Made by a program: the position numbers and the translations under genes
Shown here: positions 17,434 through 28,254 of the stretch, one piece after another
How the letters are laid out: the number at the start of each line of letters is the position of its first letter
Position numbering within the stretch: the stretch's first letter is position 1
The notes under the pieces: generated by a model
Told to the model about the DNA's origin: nothing
Seen by the model: the letters and a program-made list of their open reading frames with translations, nothing else
The model's database searches: none
Assembly (NCBI RefSeq): GCF_032229225.1
Contig: NZ_CP135076.1
Coordinates: 1,097,001 to 1,161,000 of the forward strand
Direction of reading: 5' to 3'
DNA length: 64,000 nucleotides
DNA from: Stakelama saccharophila
GTDB lineage: Bacteria; Pseudomonadota; Alphaproteobacteria; Sphingomonadales; Sphingomonadaceae

Positions 17434-19416
17434 TCAGAACCGGAACGCGCGGGTCTGCTGGCTGCGGTCGGTGAGGAGGCGGGCGGCGGCGGTGAGGGCT
17501 TCGGCGACGCCGTGGCACGCGGCTTCCAGCGCGCGGGCGGGGTCGGACGGCTCGCGCTGGGGCGGGTTGTCGCGGGGCGGTGCGGTCGCATCGGGTCGGT
17601 GGCCGGCATCGCGGAGCCGCGCCAGCCGTTCCTTGAGCGCCGTTGCCGCTTCGATCGCGGGGGCGGGCGCCCGGGCCACGCCGGCGCTGTCGAGGTGGCG
17701 CGCGGCGAGCGCCACTTCATGCACCCAGTAGCTGGTCAGGACAAGCTGGCGGTGGAGGCGGCTGCGCTGTTCGGTGGCGCGGCTGAGCGGTACGAGACGC
17801 AATGGTTCGATCGCATCGCGCAGGCTGGCGAGCTTGCCCTCGAAATCATGGATCGCGGCGGTGAGCGTCAGGCGGTTGAGCGCGCCGCCGGGAAGCGCTT
17901 CGTCGATGACCTTGCCGACGGCCTCCGCCAGCGCGTTGAACTGGTCGCGGGCATGGACATCGGTGCGGCGCGGCAGGACCAGTGTCGCGACGATGACGCC
18001 GGCGGCGGCGCCGATCGCCGTTTCCTCCAGCCTGAGCACCATCAACTGATCGCTGAACCGGCCGGTGACCGAAAACAGCAGGCCGACGACGACCGTGATC
18101 CAGAAGGCCATCCAGGTATAGGCCTGGATGAAGGCGTAGAAGACGCAGAAGATCGCGATCGGCATCAGCACGAGCGCCGCGCGGGTGTCGCCGTGAAGCA
18201 GCCAGACGATCCCCATGGCGACGAGGATGCCGGCGAGCGTGCCGAAGGTGCGCTGAAGCGACTTCATCAATGCCTGCCCGCGCGAAAAGGTGCCGGTGAA
18301 CATCACGAACACGGTGATCACCGCCCAATACCAGCGGTCGGGCGAGAGCGCGGCGCCGCCGGCGATGGCGAGCGCGGCGGCGGCGGCGGACTGGACGGCG
18401 GGACGCAGAATGGCGGCGGTGGGCGGCGTCGCCGGTGGCGCGACCGAGCGCGCGGCGTCGTGATCGGGCGGCAGGCGTAGCGCCCCTTCGAGTTCGTCGA
18501 CCGCATCGGCGAGGTCGGCGAGGTCGCCTTCGCGCGGTAGCGGCGCATTGGCCGTCAGCGCGGCGGCGAGGCGCGTGGCGGCCTGACGCTGATCGCTGTG
18601 CAGCCCCGCGCCGATCACCCCCTTCGTCTGCAGCGCCAGCCGTTCGGCGAGCACGAGCGCGCGGATCAGCGCCTCGGCGAGCGGGCGGTGGGCGAGGCGG
18701 CCGCCGTCGAGATTCTCCAGCTCGGTTTCGGCAATGGTCACGGCGTCGGCGACGCGGCGCAGCGCCTTGCGCACGGCCAGGCTTTCGCCCGGCGCCTCCA
18801 GCGCGGCGGCGACGCGCAGCAGGTCCGCCAGGCGCATGCGGATCGCAGCGGCCGACCAGCGCATCCGCCGCCACGGCCGATGCGGCACGACGAGCTGGTG
18901 GATGACGAGCGCCGAGGCCGCGCCGATCACCACGCCCGCCCATTGCCAGTGCAGCGTCGTCGGATCGGGCTTCAGGAAGGCGCCGAAGAAATAACTGACA
19001 TTGGCGGCGAGGCCGACCGGAATCCACGGCCCGCCATATTGGCGCATATAGGCCGCAGCGCCGATGACCAGCACGAAGACGGCGTGGTTGATCCACGGCG
19101 TATGGATGAACGCGGACACGGTGAAACTGATCCCGGCCGCCGCCGCCAGCGCCGCGATCTTGCCGGCCCGCGCCCGCGTCTCGTCATCGCCGATCGCGGC
19201 GCAGCAGAAGACGGTGACGGGAAAGCCGATCAGGAAGGAAGTGACCGGTGCGCCGCCGATTCGACCGACCAGCAGCGCGCCGGCCAGCGTCAGGAGGAAG
19301 GCGAACATCGCGCGCGTGGCGCGTGCGGTCCGCAGCATACCGGGATCGGCCCGCACCAGGCGCCGCCGGGCCGGCGGCGGCAGCGCGTTGACGAAAAGGG
19401 TGAGCAGCGTGGGCAC
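17434..19416 (-). CDS. FUSC family membrane transporter
   Basis: A 660-residue inner membrane protein with the FUSC layout: an N-terminal block of about six transmembrane helices (starting FAFLLTLAGALLVGRIGG), a soluble helical region of about 180 residues, a second block of about six helices (ALAIAGGAALSPDRWYWAVITVFVMFTGTF), and a C-terminal cytosolic helical domain. Members such as AaeB and YccS export aromatic acids or fusaric acid, often with a membrane fusion partner; none is encoded next to it here. Substrate unknown. It is divergent from rlpA with a 90-base gap. Confidence 0.9.
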   Translation of the reverse strand: MPTLLTLFVNALPPPARRRLVRADPGMLRTARATRAMFAFLLTLAGALLVGRIGGAPVTSFLIGFPVTVFCCAAIGDDETRARAGKIAALAAAAGISFTVSAFIHTPWINHAVFVLVIGAAAYMRQYGGPWIPVGLAANVSYFFGAFLKPDPTTLHWQWAGVVIGAASALVIHQLVVPHRPWRRMRWSAAAIRMRLADLLRVAAALEAPGESLAVRKALRRVADAVTIAETELENLDGGRLAHRPLAEALIRALVLAERLALQTKGVIGAGLHSDQRQAATRLAAALTANAPLPREGDLADLADAVDELEGALRLPPDHDAARSVAPPATPPTAAILRPAVQSAAAAALAIAGGAALSPDRWYWAVITVFVMFTGTFSRGQALMKSLQRTFGTLAGILVAMGIVWLLHGDTRAALVLMPIAIFCVFYAFIQAYTWMAFWITVVVGLLFSVTGRFSDQLMVLRLEETAIGAAAGVIVATLVLPRRTDVHARDQFNALAEAVGKVIDEALPGGALNRLTLTAAIHDFEGKLASLRDAIEPLRLVPLSRATEQRSRLHRQLVLTSYWVHEVALAARHLDSAGVARAPAPAIEAATALKERLARLRDAGHRPDATAPPRDNPPQREPSDPARALEAACHGVAEALTAAARLLTDRSQQTRAFRF

Positions 19417-19505
19417 GATGACCGCTCATAGCCCGGACGGTGGTTCGTGCCATAGGGCCGATATGCACGCTGGCATCGCGCCGGCGGACCCGGTAGCGAG
19501 GGCGC

Positions 19506-20120
19506 ATGACCGGGGTGGGTGTTCTTCAGCGGAGGAAATGGCGGGCGTTCAGGCGCCGCACGGCCGCCGGCGCGGCGTTGCTGCTGGTGTCGGCCTGTGC
19601 CGGACGCGATTACAAGCCGGTCAGCGACCTGCCGGTGAAGATCGGCAACGCCTATACCGTGCGCGGCAAGGTCTATACGCCCAAAATCGACCCGGATTAC
19701 GACGTGCTGGGCTATGCAAGCTGGTATGGCGGCGAATCCGGCGACATGACCGCCAATGGCGAGAAGTTCCGGCCGAACTGGATAACCGCCGCGCACAAGA
19801 CGCTGCCCCTGCCGACCTATGTCGAGGTGACGAATCTCGACACCGGCAAGCGGATCGTGGTGCGGATCAACGACCGCGGGCCGTTCGCGCGCGGTCGCAT
19901 CCTCGACCTGTCGCGCGGCGCGGCGCAGGAACTGGGAATGCTGCGCGCGGGCACCGCGCCGGTGCGGGTGCGCCGCGTGGAACCGCCCGAAAGCGATCGC
20001 GAACGCCTGCGCGAGGGCGACCCGGCGGCCGAGCGGCCGCGCGTGCCGGACCCGATCCTGCGCAATCTGCGCACGCAGCTCGCCGCCGGCGTCCGGGCAG
20101 GGCTGGTCGAGGCGCCGTAA
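19506..20120 (+). CDS. rlpA: RlpA family septal ring lipoprotein
   Basis: A 204-residue lipoprotein with a double-psi beta-barrel domain. The signal peptide ends in the lipobox-like VSAC near residue 31. The barrel spans about residues 70-160 and has the family motifs YASWYGGESGDMTANGE, AAHKTLPLPTYVEVTNL and VVRINDRGPFARGRILDLS. RlpA proteins are outer membrane lytic transglycosylases or septal ring factors that act on peptidoglycan lacking peptide stems. No SPOR domain follows, unlike the E. coli and Pseudomonas proteins. The first ATG is at 19506. Confidence 0.9.
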   Translation: MTGVGVLQRRKWRAFRRRTAAGAALLLVSACAGRDYKPVSDLPVKIGNAYTVRGKVYTPKIDPDYDVLGYASWYGGESGDMTANGEKFRPNWITAAHKTLPLPTYVEVTNLDTGKRIVVRINDRGPFARGRILDLSRGAAQELGMLRAGTAPVRVRRVEPPESDRERLREGDPAAERPRVPDPILRNLRTQLAAGVRAGLVEAP

Positions 20121-20133
20121 GCAGAGCCGCGCG

Positions 20134-20601
20134 TCAGGTCCGGAAGGGCAGGAGTTCCTCCAGCGCTGCCGCGTCCGGCGCATCCGGAACGGCGACGCCG
20201 CCGCGCAGCAGAAAGGCGTGACGGACGATTTCGGCCTGCTGTTCGAGGCCGTAGCCGTCGAACGGGCGGCCGGGAACGAGGGTGTAGTCGTAGCGGCAGA
20301 AGGGGTGTCGCATCAGCGGCAGGTAGAAGCGACCGCGCGCCTGCGTCTGCCAGATATGCGTCATCTCGTGCACGAACAGGCCCTGCAGCGCCGGGCCGGC
20401 CTGCGCGAAATCCATGCGGTAGCGATCGCCCCGCGGGTGGAAGTGAATGGTGCCGGTCGGCGCCATGGTGACGTTGCGCGGCTGAAAGAAGGCCCATTTG
20501 CGGTTGGCGATCCGCACCCGCTCGTAATCGATCGCGCCGCCGAAGATCGAACGGGCGAGCGACGCCTCTCCGGCGGTGAGCGGGCGGTAATCGGGCATCA
20601 T
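20134..20601 (-). CDS. Vgr-related zinc-protease-like protein
   Basis: A 155-residue protein resembling those labelled 'vgr related protein' in sphingomonads. Its key feature is LFVHEMTHIWQ near residue 76: an HExxH-type motif in a metallopeptidase-like helix. Before it are a SLARSIFGGAIDY segment and GTIHFHPRG. The fold is like the eCIS/DUF4157 group in which HExxH is kept, but peptidase activity has not been established. No signal peptide. The name does not imply a type VI spike, since no VgrG domain is present. Convergent with rlpA. Confidence 0.75.
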   Translation of the reverse strand: MMPDYRPLTAGEASLARSIFGGAIDYERVRIANRKWAFFQPRNVTMAPTGTIHFHPRGDRYRMDFAQAGPALQGLFVHEMTHIWQTQARGRFYLPLMRHPFCRYDYTLVPGRPFDGYGLEQQAEIVRHAFLLRGGVAVPDAPDAAALEELLPFRT

Positions 20602-20723
20602 CGCCGCTCGTCATGCCAGCAATCGAGGGATAGGCAACCCCGCTGCGTGTCGGTCGATTAATACACTCGCTTTGCCGCAGAGTGCGCGCCCGGGCCCGAG
20701 GATCGTGGTAAAAGGGGAATGCG

Positions 20724-21017
20724 ATGGGACGGTGCGCTTGGGCGAAGGCACGGACGATGATCGAACAATTGGAAACAAGCCATCTGACGGCGCGCGAGCG
20801 CGATGTCCTGGCCGAGGTCTGTATCGGCCGGTCGTCGAAGGAGATCGCATTGCGGCTGGGCATCCGGCCGCAGACGGTCGAGGCCTATGTCGCCCGCATG
20901 CGGCTGAAGCTGGGTGCGACCAATCGCTGCCACCTCGTCGCGCTCGCCGTGCACCAGGGGCTTTGCCTGGAGCACGACGAGGCGATCGACGGTTCCGTCA
21001 GTCGGTACCGCCACTGA
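20724..21017 (+). CDS. Short LuxR-type HTH regulator
   Basis: A 97-residue protein consisting of little more than a LuxR/GerE helix-turn-helix (residues about 19-78). The pattern LTARERDVLAEVCIGRSSKEIALRLGIRPQTVEAYVARMRLKLG is typical, with the conserved E and the recognition helix present. There is no receiver or autoinducer domain, so it is a solitary DNA-binding domain. The ATG at 20724 follows AAGGGGA; an internal ATG at 20757 is possible. Its 3' end overlaps the convergent TonB-like gene by 20 bases. Confidence 0.85.
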   Translation: MGRCAWAKARTMIEQLETSHLTARERDVLAEVCIGRSSKEIALRLGIRPQTVEAYVARMRLKLGATNRCHLVALAVHQGLCLEHDEAIDGSVSRYRH

Positions 21018-21525
21018 ACGGGTGACGACTGCCGAGTTGCACGGGCTCCCGGTACCAGGCGTTGCGGGCGAGGCGCTCGCGCTCGATCGCCCTGAAGCGC
21101 GGATCGGCCGGCGTGTCGGCGAACAGGATGATCGCTTCGAACCGCTGATCGGTGGGCAAACCCGCAGGTAGCGGGTGCAGCGTGTCGATCCGCCTCACGG
21201 CGCTGAGGGCGGCGTTGTCGAGCATCCGGTTGCCGGAACCTTCGGAAAGCGCGACGTTGACCGGCCGGCCGGATTCGGAACAGTTGAATTTCACGCGCGC
21301 AATGCCGGTCCGCCCCGGCATGTTGAGCAGGATGCGGGGATAGCGGATCTTCGCGCTCAGCCGACGTTGGACGATGCGGTCCCACTGGGTCAGTCCGATT
21401 GGTTGCGGTGCGGTCACCAGCACGCTTTGGCGCGGGGGAGCCTGGCCGGCCTGTCGCGCGGGGGCGGGTGTGGCGGACATCGTCGCCAGGACGGCGACGG
21501 AAATCGCGGCTGTCAGGGTTTTCAT
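20998..21525 (-). CDS. TonB C-terminal domain protein
   Basis: A 175-residue exported protein with a signal peptide (MKTLTAAISVAVLATMSA). It carries a TonB-like C-terminal domain: IRYPRILLNMPGRTGIARVKFNCSESGRP, then GNRMLDNAALSAVRRIDTL. In TonB this fold contacts TonB boxes of outer membrane receptors. It lacks the usual N-terminal membrane anchor and long Pro-rich spacer; the hydrophobic N-terminus looks cleavable (PAPARQ). It may be a periplasmic TonB-like adaptor. The role is inferred from the fold only. Confidence 0.75.
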   Translation of the reverse strand: MKTLTAAISVAVLATMSATPAPARQAGQAPPRQSVLVTAPQPIGLTQWDRIVQRRLSAKIRYPRILLNMPGRTGIARVKFNCSESGRPVNVALSEGSGNRMLDNAALSAVRRIDTLHPLPAGLPTDQRFEAIILFADTPADPRFRAIERERLARNAWYREPVQLGSRHPFSGGTD

Positions 21526-21788
21526 CGGGGCTACCTTTCCTGAAACGGCAGAGGCGACCCGCTCTGCGGGATTGGGCGCAACTCCGGCGCCGGCGCCATT
21601 ATGTCCCGTTTCGGGACGGGCGGGCAGTCGCAGGAACCGGATAATGAAATCATGGGGTGGCGCACGGGCCGGTGGCGCGAGCGGTTCACGAGTTCTTCAA
21701 CCTGCCGTGCGAGGCCTTGCGCTGCGGCCGGAGACGGACGAGGATCGGCCGGCACCCGCTATGGTGCCGGAAAGATTTGGGGGGACGG

Positions 21789-22733
21789 GTGACGCAAGCG
21801 ATAGCCTTGGGCGAAAAACGGGTGTTGCAGGCGGGGAAGCTGCGCTGGTTGCGTAGTCTCGGCTGGATGCTGACGCTCTGGCTGGGGTCGATCCTGTTGT
21901 TCGGGATCTTCGCCGCGATCGGGTTCCGGATCATGGCGGCGATTCTGGAGCAGCCCTTTTCCCCCGACATCATGATGCGATCGATTCAGGAGCCCGGCGG
22001 GCTGGCCGCGGCGTTCGGGCTCGCGCTGGGTGCGGTCGCCAGCCTGGCCGGATATGCGCTGGTCGTTCGGCTGGGCGAGGATCGGCGCGCGAGCGAACTC
22101 GCGCTGCGGCCGGCATGGCATGAACTGCCGGGCGGGCTGGCCGTGGGCGCGGGGATGATGGCGATCGCGGTCGCCATTCTCGGCCTGGGCGGCTGGGTCG
22201 ATATATCCGCCCAGCCGGTAACCGGTATCTGGGGCGCGATCGGCCTTTCGGTGCAGTCGGGCGCATGGGAGGAACTGGCCTTTCGCCTGATCATGTTCCG
22301 GCTGCTGTGGCGCGCCTTCGGCCCGTGGTGGGCGCTGGGCATCTCCGCCTTCGTCTTCGGGCTGGTGCACCTGTCCAACCCGAATGCGAGCTGGTTCGCG
22401 GCGCTGTGCATCGCGGTGGAAGCGGGCGTGATGCTCGCCACCTTCTATATCCTGACGGGGCGCGCCTGGGTGTCGGTCGGCGTGCATGCCGGCTGGAACT
22501 TCACGCAAGGCTGGCTGTTCGGCGCGGCGGTTTCGGGCACCGGCGGCTTTGCCGGCGGGCCGCTTCTGACGCAGGCGAGGGAAGGGGCGCCGGAATGGCT
22601 GTCGGGCGGCGCATTCGGGCCGGAAGCATCGCTTGCCGGGTTGATCGTCGGTTGCGGCGTGGGGGCGGCGCTGTTGTGGCTGGCGGTGCGGCGGGGCCGG
22701 CTGCCCGCGCCTGCGCCGCGAACCGGTCAATAA
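21789..22733 (+). CDS. CPBP family intramembrane metalloprotease
   Basis: A 314-residue polytopic membrane protein of the CPBP (CAAX/Abi, Rce1-like) family. The diagnostic motifs are EELAFRLIMFRLL (motif 1, EExxxR), FGLVHLSNPNASW (motif 2, with His) and GVHAGWNFTQGWLFG (motif 3, H...N). These acids and histidines line the active site of intramembrane glutamic/metalloproteases. GTG at 21789 is preferred: it has a strong GGGGGGACGG site, and the 44 codons before it in frame are not membrane-like. Members mature bacteriocins, process lipid-linked peptides or confer self-immunity; nothing nearby identifies a substrate. Confidence 0.88.
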   Translation: MTQAIALGEKRVLQAGKLRWLRSLGWMLTLWLGSILLFGIFAAIGFRIMAAILEQPFSPDIMMRSIQEPGGLAAAFGLALGAVASLAGYALVVRLGEDRRASELALRPAWHELPGGLAVGAGMMAIAVAILGLGGWVDISAQPVTGIWGAIGLSVQSGAWEELAFRLIMFRLLWRAFGPWWALGISAFVFGLVHLSNPNASWFAALCIAVEAGVMLATFYILTGRAWVSVGVHAGWNFTQGWLFGAAVSGTGGFAGGPLLTQAREGAPEWLSGGAFGPEASLAGLIVGCGVGAALLWLAVRRGRLPAPAPRTGQ

Positions 22734-23179
22734 GGCGCGGGGTCGGCGGGGCCGACGATCTTCGCCTCCGTCTCCAGATCGGTGCCGTCGCCGAAGCCCA
22801 GCACCAGCCGCACCCGGTCCCCGGCATGCAGGCCCTTTTCCAGGCCGAACAGCATGACGTGCTTGCCGCCGGGCGCGAAGCGGATCGTGCCGCCGGGCGG
22901 CAGCGGCACGTTGTCGATGGGTTTCATCGTCGACATGGCGGCGGCGCCTTCGCCCGTCTTCATGCTTTCGTGCAATTCGGTGCGCCGCGCGACCGGCGTG
23001 CTGACATTGACCAGGACATGGTCCCGCGCATCGCCGGTAACCTTGAAATAGGCGGCGCCCGGCCGATCGGCCACCGCGGGAAGGCGCAGCCACGCATCGC
23101 CGGCGCGAACCTCTTCCGGTTGCCGGTGGCAGGCCGCGAGGGCGAGGGCGAGGGCGAACAGGGCGGGAAGGCGGGGCAA
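22727..23179 (-). CDS. PCu(A)C copper chaperone lipoprotein
   Basis: About 150 residues read from a TTG start at 23179 with an upstream GGGAG site. The signal peptide (PRLPALFALALALAAC) has a lipobox. The domain is the PCu(A)C fold with its copper ligands in the pattern H(M)...M...HxM: ELHESM, AAMSTMKP and GGKHVMLFGL. The PGAAYFKV segment and the final glycine-rich strand are typical. These proteins deliver Cu(I) to cytochrome oxidase in the periplasm. It is divergent from dnaK, and its 3' end overlaps the CPBP protease gene by 7 bases. Confidence 0.88.
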   Translation of the reverse strand: MPRLPALFALALALAACHRQPEEVRAGDAWLRLPAVADRPGAAYFKVTGDARDHVLVNVSTPVARRTELHESMKTGEGAAAMSTMKPIDNVPLPPGGTIRFAPGGKHVMLFGLEKGLHAGDRVRLVLGFGDGTDLETEAKIVGPADPAPY

Positions 23180-23233
23180 GGGGGGTATCTCCCGTTTTGG
23201 GAATGATCTGCCGGTCAGTAACGGCGGTGCGAT

Positions 23234-23263
23234 CTTGCGGCAAGAATTACCCCACCTATATCG
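23234..23263 (+). promoter_or_regulatory. Sigma-32 (RpoH) promoter of dnaK
   Basis: CTTG (23234-23237), a 17-base spacer, and CCTATATCG (23255-23263) match the alphaproteobacterial heat-shock promoter CTTG-N17/18-CYTATNTNNG except at the last base. It would give a leader of about 75 bases before dnaK. Confidence 0.7.
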
Positions 23264-23343
23264 CCCCCTGACATCATGGCGCGCCGCGATTTCGGGGCGC
23301 GTCACGGACATTTTTGTTTCAACCGGGGGCCACAAGAGGGACT

Positions 23344-25263
<1,920 letters not shown>

Positions 25264-25280
25264 GAGGCCGTGAAGCGGTT

Positions 25281-25347
25281 CTCGACTTCGCTCGAACCGA
25301 ACGGGACGGGGACTCTCCTCCTCCCGTTCGTCCCGAGCGAAGTCGAG
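25281..25347. repeat. Large imperfect inverted repeat between dnaK and dnaJ
   Basis: Two 26-base arms, 25281-25306 and 25322-25347, pair with three mismatches around a 15-base loop. Each arm starts or ends with CTCGACTTCGCTCG and carries GAACGGGA. It has no T run, so it may be a dispersed repeat, an mRNA-stabilising hairpin or an attenuator that sets the DnaK:DnaJ ratio. Confidence 0.75.
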
Positions 25348-25369
25348 GGGCGCTTCCGGGCGGGGTATT

Positions 25370-26500
25370 ATGACTGAAGTCGATTATTACGAATTGCTGG
25401 GCTGTGAGCGGGGCGCCGACCAGGCGACGATCAAATCCGCCTATCGCAAGCTCGCGATGAAATATCATCCGGACAAGAATGGCGGCTGCCCCGATTCCGA
25501 GGCGAAATTCAAGGCCGTCAGCGAAGCCTATGAGGTTCTGAAGGACCCGCAGAAGCGGGCCGCGTACGACCGGTTCGGCCATGCCGCGTTCAAGCAGGGC
25601 ATGGGCGGTGGCGGCGCAGGCGGCGGCGCGCAGGATTTCGGCGCGTTCAGCGACATCTTCGAAAGCGTGTTCGGCGAGTTCATGGGCGGCGGCCGCGCCG
25701 GCGGAGGCCGCCGGCAACAGCGGCGCGGCGCCGATCTGCGCTATGACATGGAAATCAGCCTGGACACGGCATTCCACGGCGATTCCACCGAGATCACCGT
25801 CGATGTTTCCGGCATCTGCGACACATGTGACGGCTCCGGCGCGCGGCCGGGGACGGGGGCGCAGACCTGTCCGACCTGTGGTGGCGCGGGCGCGGTGCGG
25901 GCGCAGCAGGGCTTTTTCGTGGTGGAGCGGGCATGTCCCAACTGCCACGGGGCGGGCCAGATCATCGCCGATCCGTGCCCCGATTGCCGGGGCGAGGGAC
26001 GCGTCGACCAGACCAAGACGCTGACCGTCAACATCCCGCCGGGCGTGGACGACGGCACGCGCATCCGGCTGTCGGGCGAGGGCGAGGCCGGCGCGCGCGG
26101 TGCGCCGTCGGGCGACCTCTATATCTTCCTGCACGTCAAGCGGCATTCCCTGTTTGAGCGCAGCGGCACGACGCTGCACGCCAGGGCGCCGATCAGCTTC
26201 ACCACCGCGGCGCTGGGGGGCGAGATCGCGATCCCCGGCCTCGACGGCGAGGACCACGTCATCAAGATTCCGGCGGGCACGCAATCGGGCCGCGAAATCC
26301 GCAAGCGCGGCGCGGGCATGCCCGTGCTGCAGGGGCGCGGCCGCGGCGACATGGTGGTGCATCTGGAAGTCGAGACGCCGCGCAAGCTGTCGGCGAAGCA
26401 GCGCGAACTGCTCGAGGCGTTCCGCGAGACGGAAACCGGCGAGGAATGTCCGCAGGCGGACGGCTTCTTTTCCAAGATCAAGCAGGCGATGAGCGGCTGA
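25370..26500 (+). CDS. dnaJ: Co-chaperone DnaJ (Hsp40)
   Basis: A 376-residue type I J-protein that stimulates DnaK ATPase and delivers substrates. The J domain (residues about 3-68) has the HPDKN motif. A Gly-rich region follows ([13 protein letters not shown]), then a zinc-finger region with four CxxCxGxG repeats: [24 protein letters not shown] and CPDCRGEG. The C-terminal domains run from about residue 215 to the end. Length is normal for the family. It is 106 bases downstream of dnaK, and an intrinsic terminator follows. Confidence 0.98.
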   Translation: MTEVDYYELLGCERGADQATIKSAYRKLAMKYHPDKNGGCPDSEAKFKAVSEAYEVLKDPQKRAAYDRFGHAAFKQGMGGGGAGGGAQDFGAFSDIFESVFGEFMGGGRAGGGRRQQRRGADLRYDMEISLDTAFHGDSTEITVDVSGICDTCDGSGARPGTGAQTCPTCGGAGAVRAQQGFFVVERACPNCHGAGQIIADPCPDCRGEGRVDQTKTLTVNIPPGVDDGTRIRLSGEGEAGARGAPSGDLYIFLHVKRHSLFERSGTTLHARAPISFTTAALGGEIAIPGLDGEDHVIKIPAGTQSGREIRKRGAGMPVLQGRGRGDMVVHLEVETPRKLSAKQRELLEAFRETETGEECPQADGFFSKIKQAMSG

Positions 26501-26526
26501 GGCCGCTTTCCCGCCGAAGCGAAAGC

Positions 26527-26562
26527 GGCGCGGAGGCGAAGGCTTCCGCGCCCCTTTTTTTT
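26527..26562 (+). terminator. Intrinsic terminator after dnaJ
   Basis: A 10-bp GC stem (GGCGCGGAGG with CTTCCGCGCC, one G-T pair) around a 6-base loop, followed two bases later by a run of eight T at 26555-26562. It lies 27 bases beyond the dnaJ stop and ends the dnaK-dnaJ transcript. Confidence 0.9.
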
Positions 26563-26692
26563 ACCGGATGTCGTAGACCGGAGTCGCGCTATCGCGTCGT
26601 TCCGGCGAATACCGGACACGCGTTCGGCGCGGGCCTGGAGGCGATCCGACCGATGCCGATCGGGGCAAGGGAATCCGCCTCATGCGCAGCGT

Positions 26693-28003
26693 TCAGGCGA
26701 ACACCCGGTCGAAGATCACATCGACGTGCTTGAAATGATAGTCGAGGTCGAATCGGGCTTCGATCTCCGCCGGCGGGAGGGCGGCGGTCACCGCTTCGTC
26801 GGCCTTCAGCAGATCGAGCAGCGACAGCGCGCCATCCGATTCCCAGACCTTCATCGCGTTGCGCTGGACGAGCTTGTACGCGTCCTCCCGGCTGACGCCG
26901 GCCTGGGTCAAAGCGAGGAGTACGCGCTGCGAATGGACGAGGCCGCCCATGCGATCCAGATTCTTCTGCATGCGCGCCGGATAGACGACGAGCTTGTCCA
27001 TCACCCCGTTCAGCCGCGCGAGCGCGAAGTCGAGCGTGATCGTCGCATCGGGGCCGATATAACGCTCGACCGAGGAGTGCGAGATGTCGCGTTCGTGCCA
27101 CAGCGCGACATTTTCGAGCGCGGGCGTGACATAGCCGCGCACCATGCGGGCAAGGCCGGTGAGATTCTCGGTCAGCACGGGGTTGCGCTTGTGCGGCATC
27201 GCCGACGAGCCCTTCTGACCAGGCGAGAAATATTCCTCCGCCTCCAACACCTCGGTGCGCTGGAGGTGGCGGACCTCGACCGAGAGGCGCTCGATTGACG
27301 AGGCGATGACGCCCAATGTGGCAAAGAACATCGCGTGGCGATCGCGCGGAATGACCTGCGTCGACACCGGCTCGACGGTGAGACCGAGTTTTTCGGCGAC
27401 ATGGGCTTCGACGCGCGGGTCAATATTGGCGAAGGTGCCGACCGCGCCGGAGATCGCGCAGGTCGCGACATCGGCGCGCGCGGCCTTCAGCCGGTCGCGG
27501 TTACGCGCGAACTCGGCATGGGCTTGCGCCATCTTCAGGCCGAAGGTGACGGGTTCGGCGTGGATGCCGTGGCTGCGGCCGATGGTGGGGGTGTATTTAT
27601 GCTCCTCGGCGCGGCGCTTGAGCGTTGCGAGCAGCGTATCGAGATCGGCGAGCAGGATGTCGGCGGCGCGCGCAAGCTGTACCGCGAGACAGGTGTCGAG
27701 CACGTCCGAACTGGTCATGCCCTGGTGCATGAAACGCGCTTCGTCGCCGACCTGTTCGGCGACCCAGGTCAGGAAGGCGATGACATCGTGCTTGGTCACC
27801 GCCTCGACCGCGTCGATCGCATCGACGTCGATCTGCGGCCCGGTCGCCCACCAGTCCCACAGCGCCCCGGCCGCCGATTGCGGCACCACGCCCAGATCGG
27901 CGAGCGCCTGCGTCGCATGCGCTTCGATTTCGAACCAGATCGCGTATTTGGATTCGGGCGACCAGATCGCGGTCATGTCGGGGCGGGCGTAGCGGGGAAC
28001 CAT
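26693..28003 (-). CDS. purB: Adenylosuccinate lyase
   Basis: A 436-residue homotetrameric enzyme of the fumarase/aspartase superfamily. It removes fumarate from SAICAR and from adenylosuccinate in purine biosynthesis. The superfamily signature GSSAMPHKRNP is present near residue 260. TSSDVLDTCLAVQLARAAD and GRSHGIHAEPVTFG supply the other active-site segments (including the catalytic His). The start MVPRYARPDMTAIW is the family norm, and length fits. The next gene on this strand is far away, so it is likely monocistronic. Confidence 0.98.
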   Translation of the reverse strand: MVPRYARPDMTAIWSPESKYAIWFEIEAHATQALADLGVVPQSAAGALWDWWATGPQIDVDAIDAVEAVTKHDVIAFLTWVAEQVGDEARFMHQGMTSSDVLDTCLAVQLARAADILLADLDTLLATLKRRAEEHKYTPTIGRSHGIHAEPVTFGLKMAQAHAEFARNRDRLKAARADVATCAISGAVGTFANIDPRVEAHVAEKLGLTVEPVSTQVIPRDRHAMFFATLGVIASSIERLSVEVRHLQRTEVLEAEEYFSPGQKGSSAMPHKRNPVLTENLTGLARMVRGYVTPALENVALWHERDISHSSVERYIGPDATITLDFALARLNGVMDKLVVYPARMQKNLDRMGGLVHSQRVLLALTQAGVSREDAYKLVQRNAMKVWESDGALSLLDLLKADEAVTAALPPAEIEARFDLDYHFKHVDVIFDRVFA

Positions 28004-28254
28004 TCGGATTTCCTGTAAGGAGTTCGGGGTGAAGGCGCGCTAGCACCGCCCGGCGAAGGCTTCAATCGCGACCGGCGCCTCCGTTCGTCGCACGATCGGC
28101 ACGCATCACGACGAAGCGGCACGATTTTATGACAAGTAGAAGAATAGATAGATGCAATCCATCGTTGATGTTCCGTAGTCGAGCCGAAATAGAAGTATCG
28201 GTTAAATCGATGCGTCATTTTCGGCTTTCGTGAAAGATGACCAGGAGATTGACG

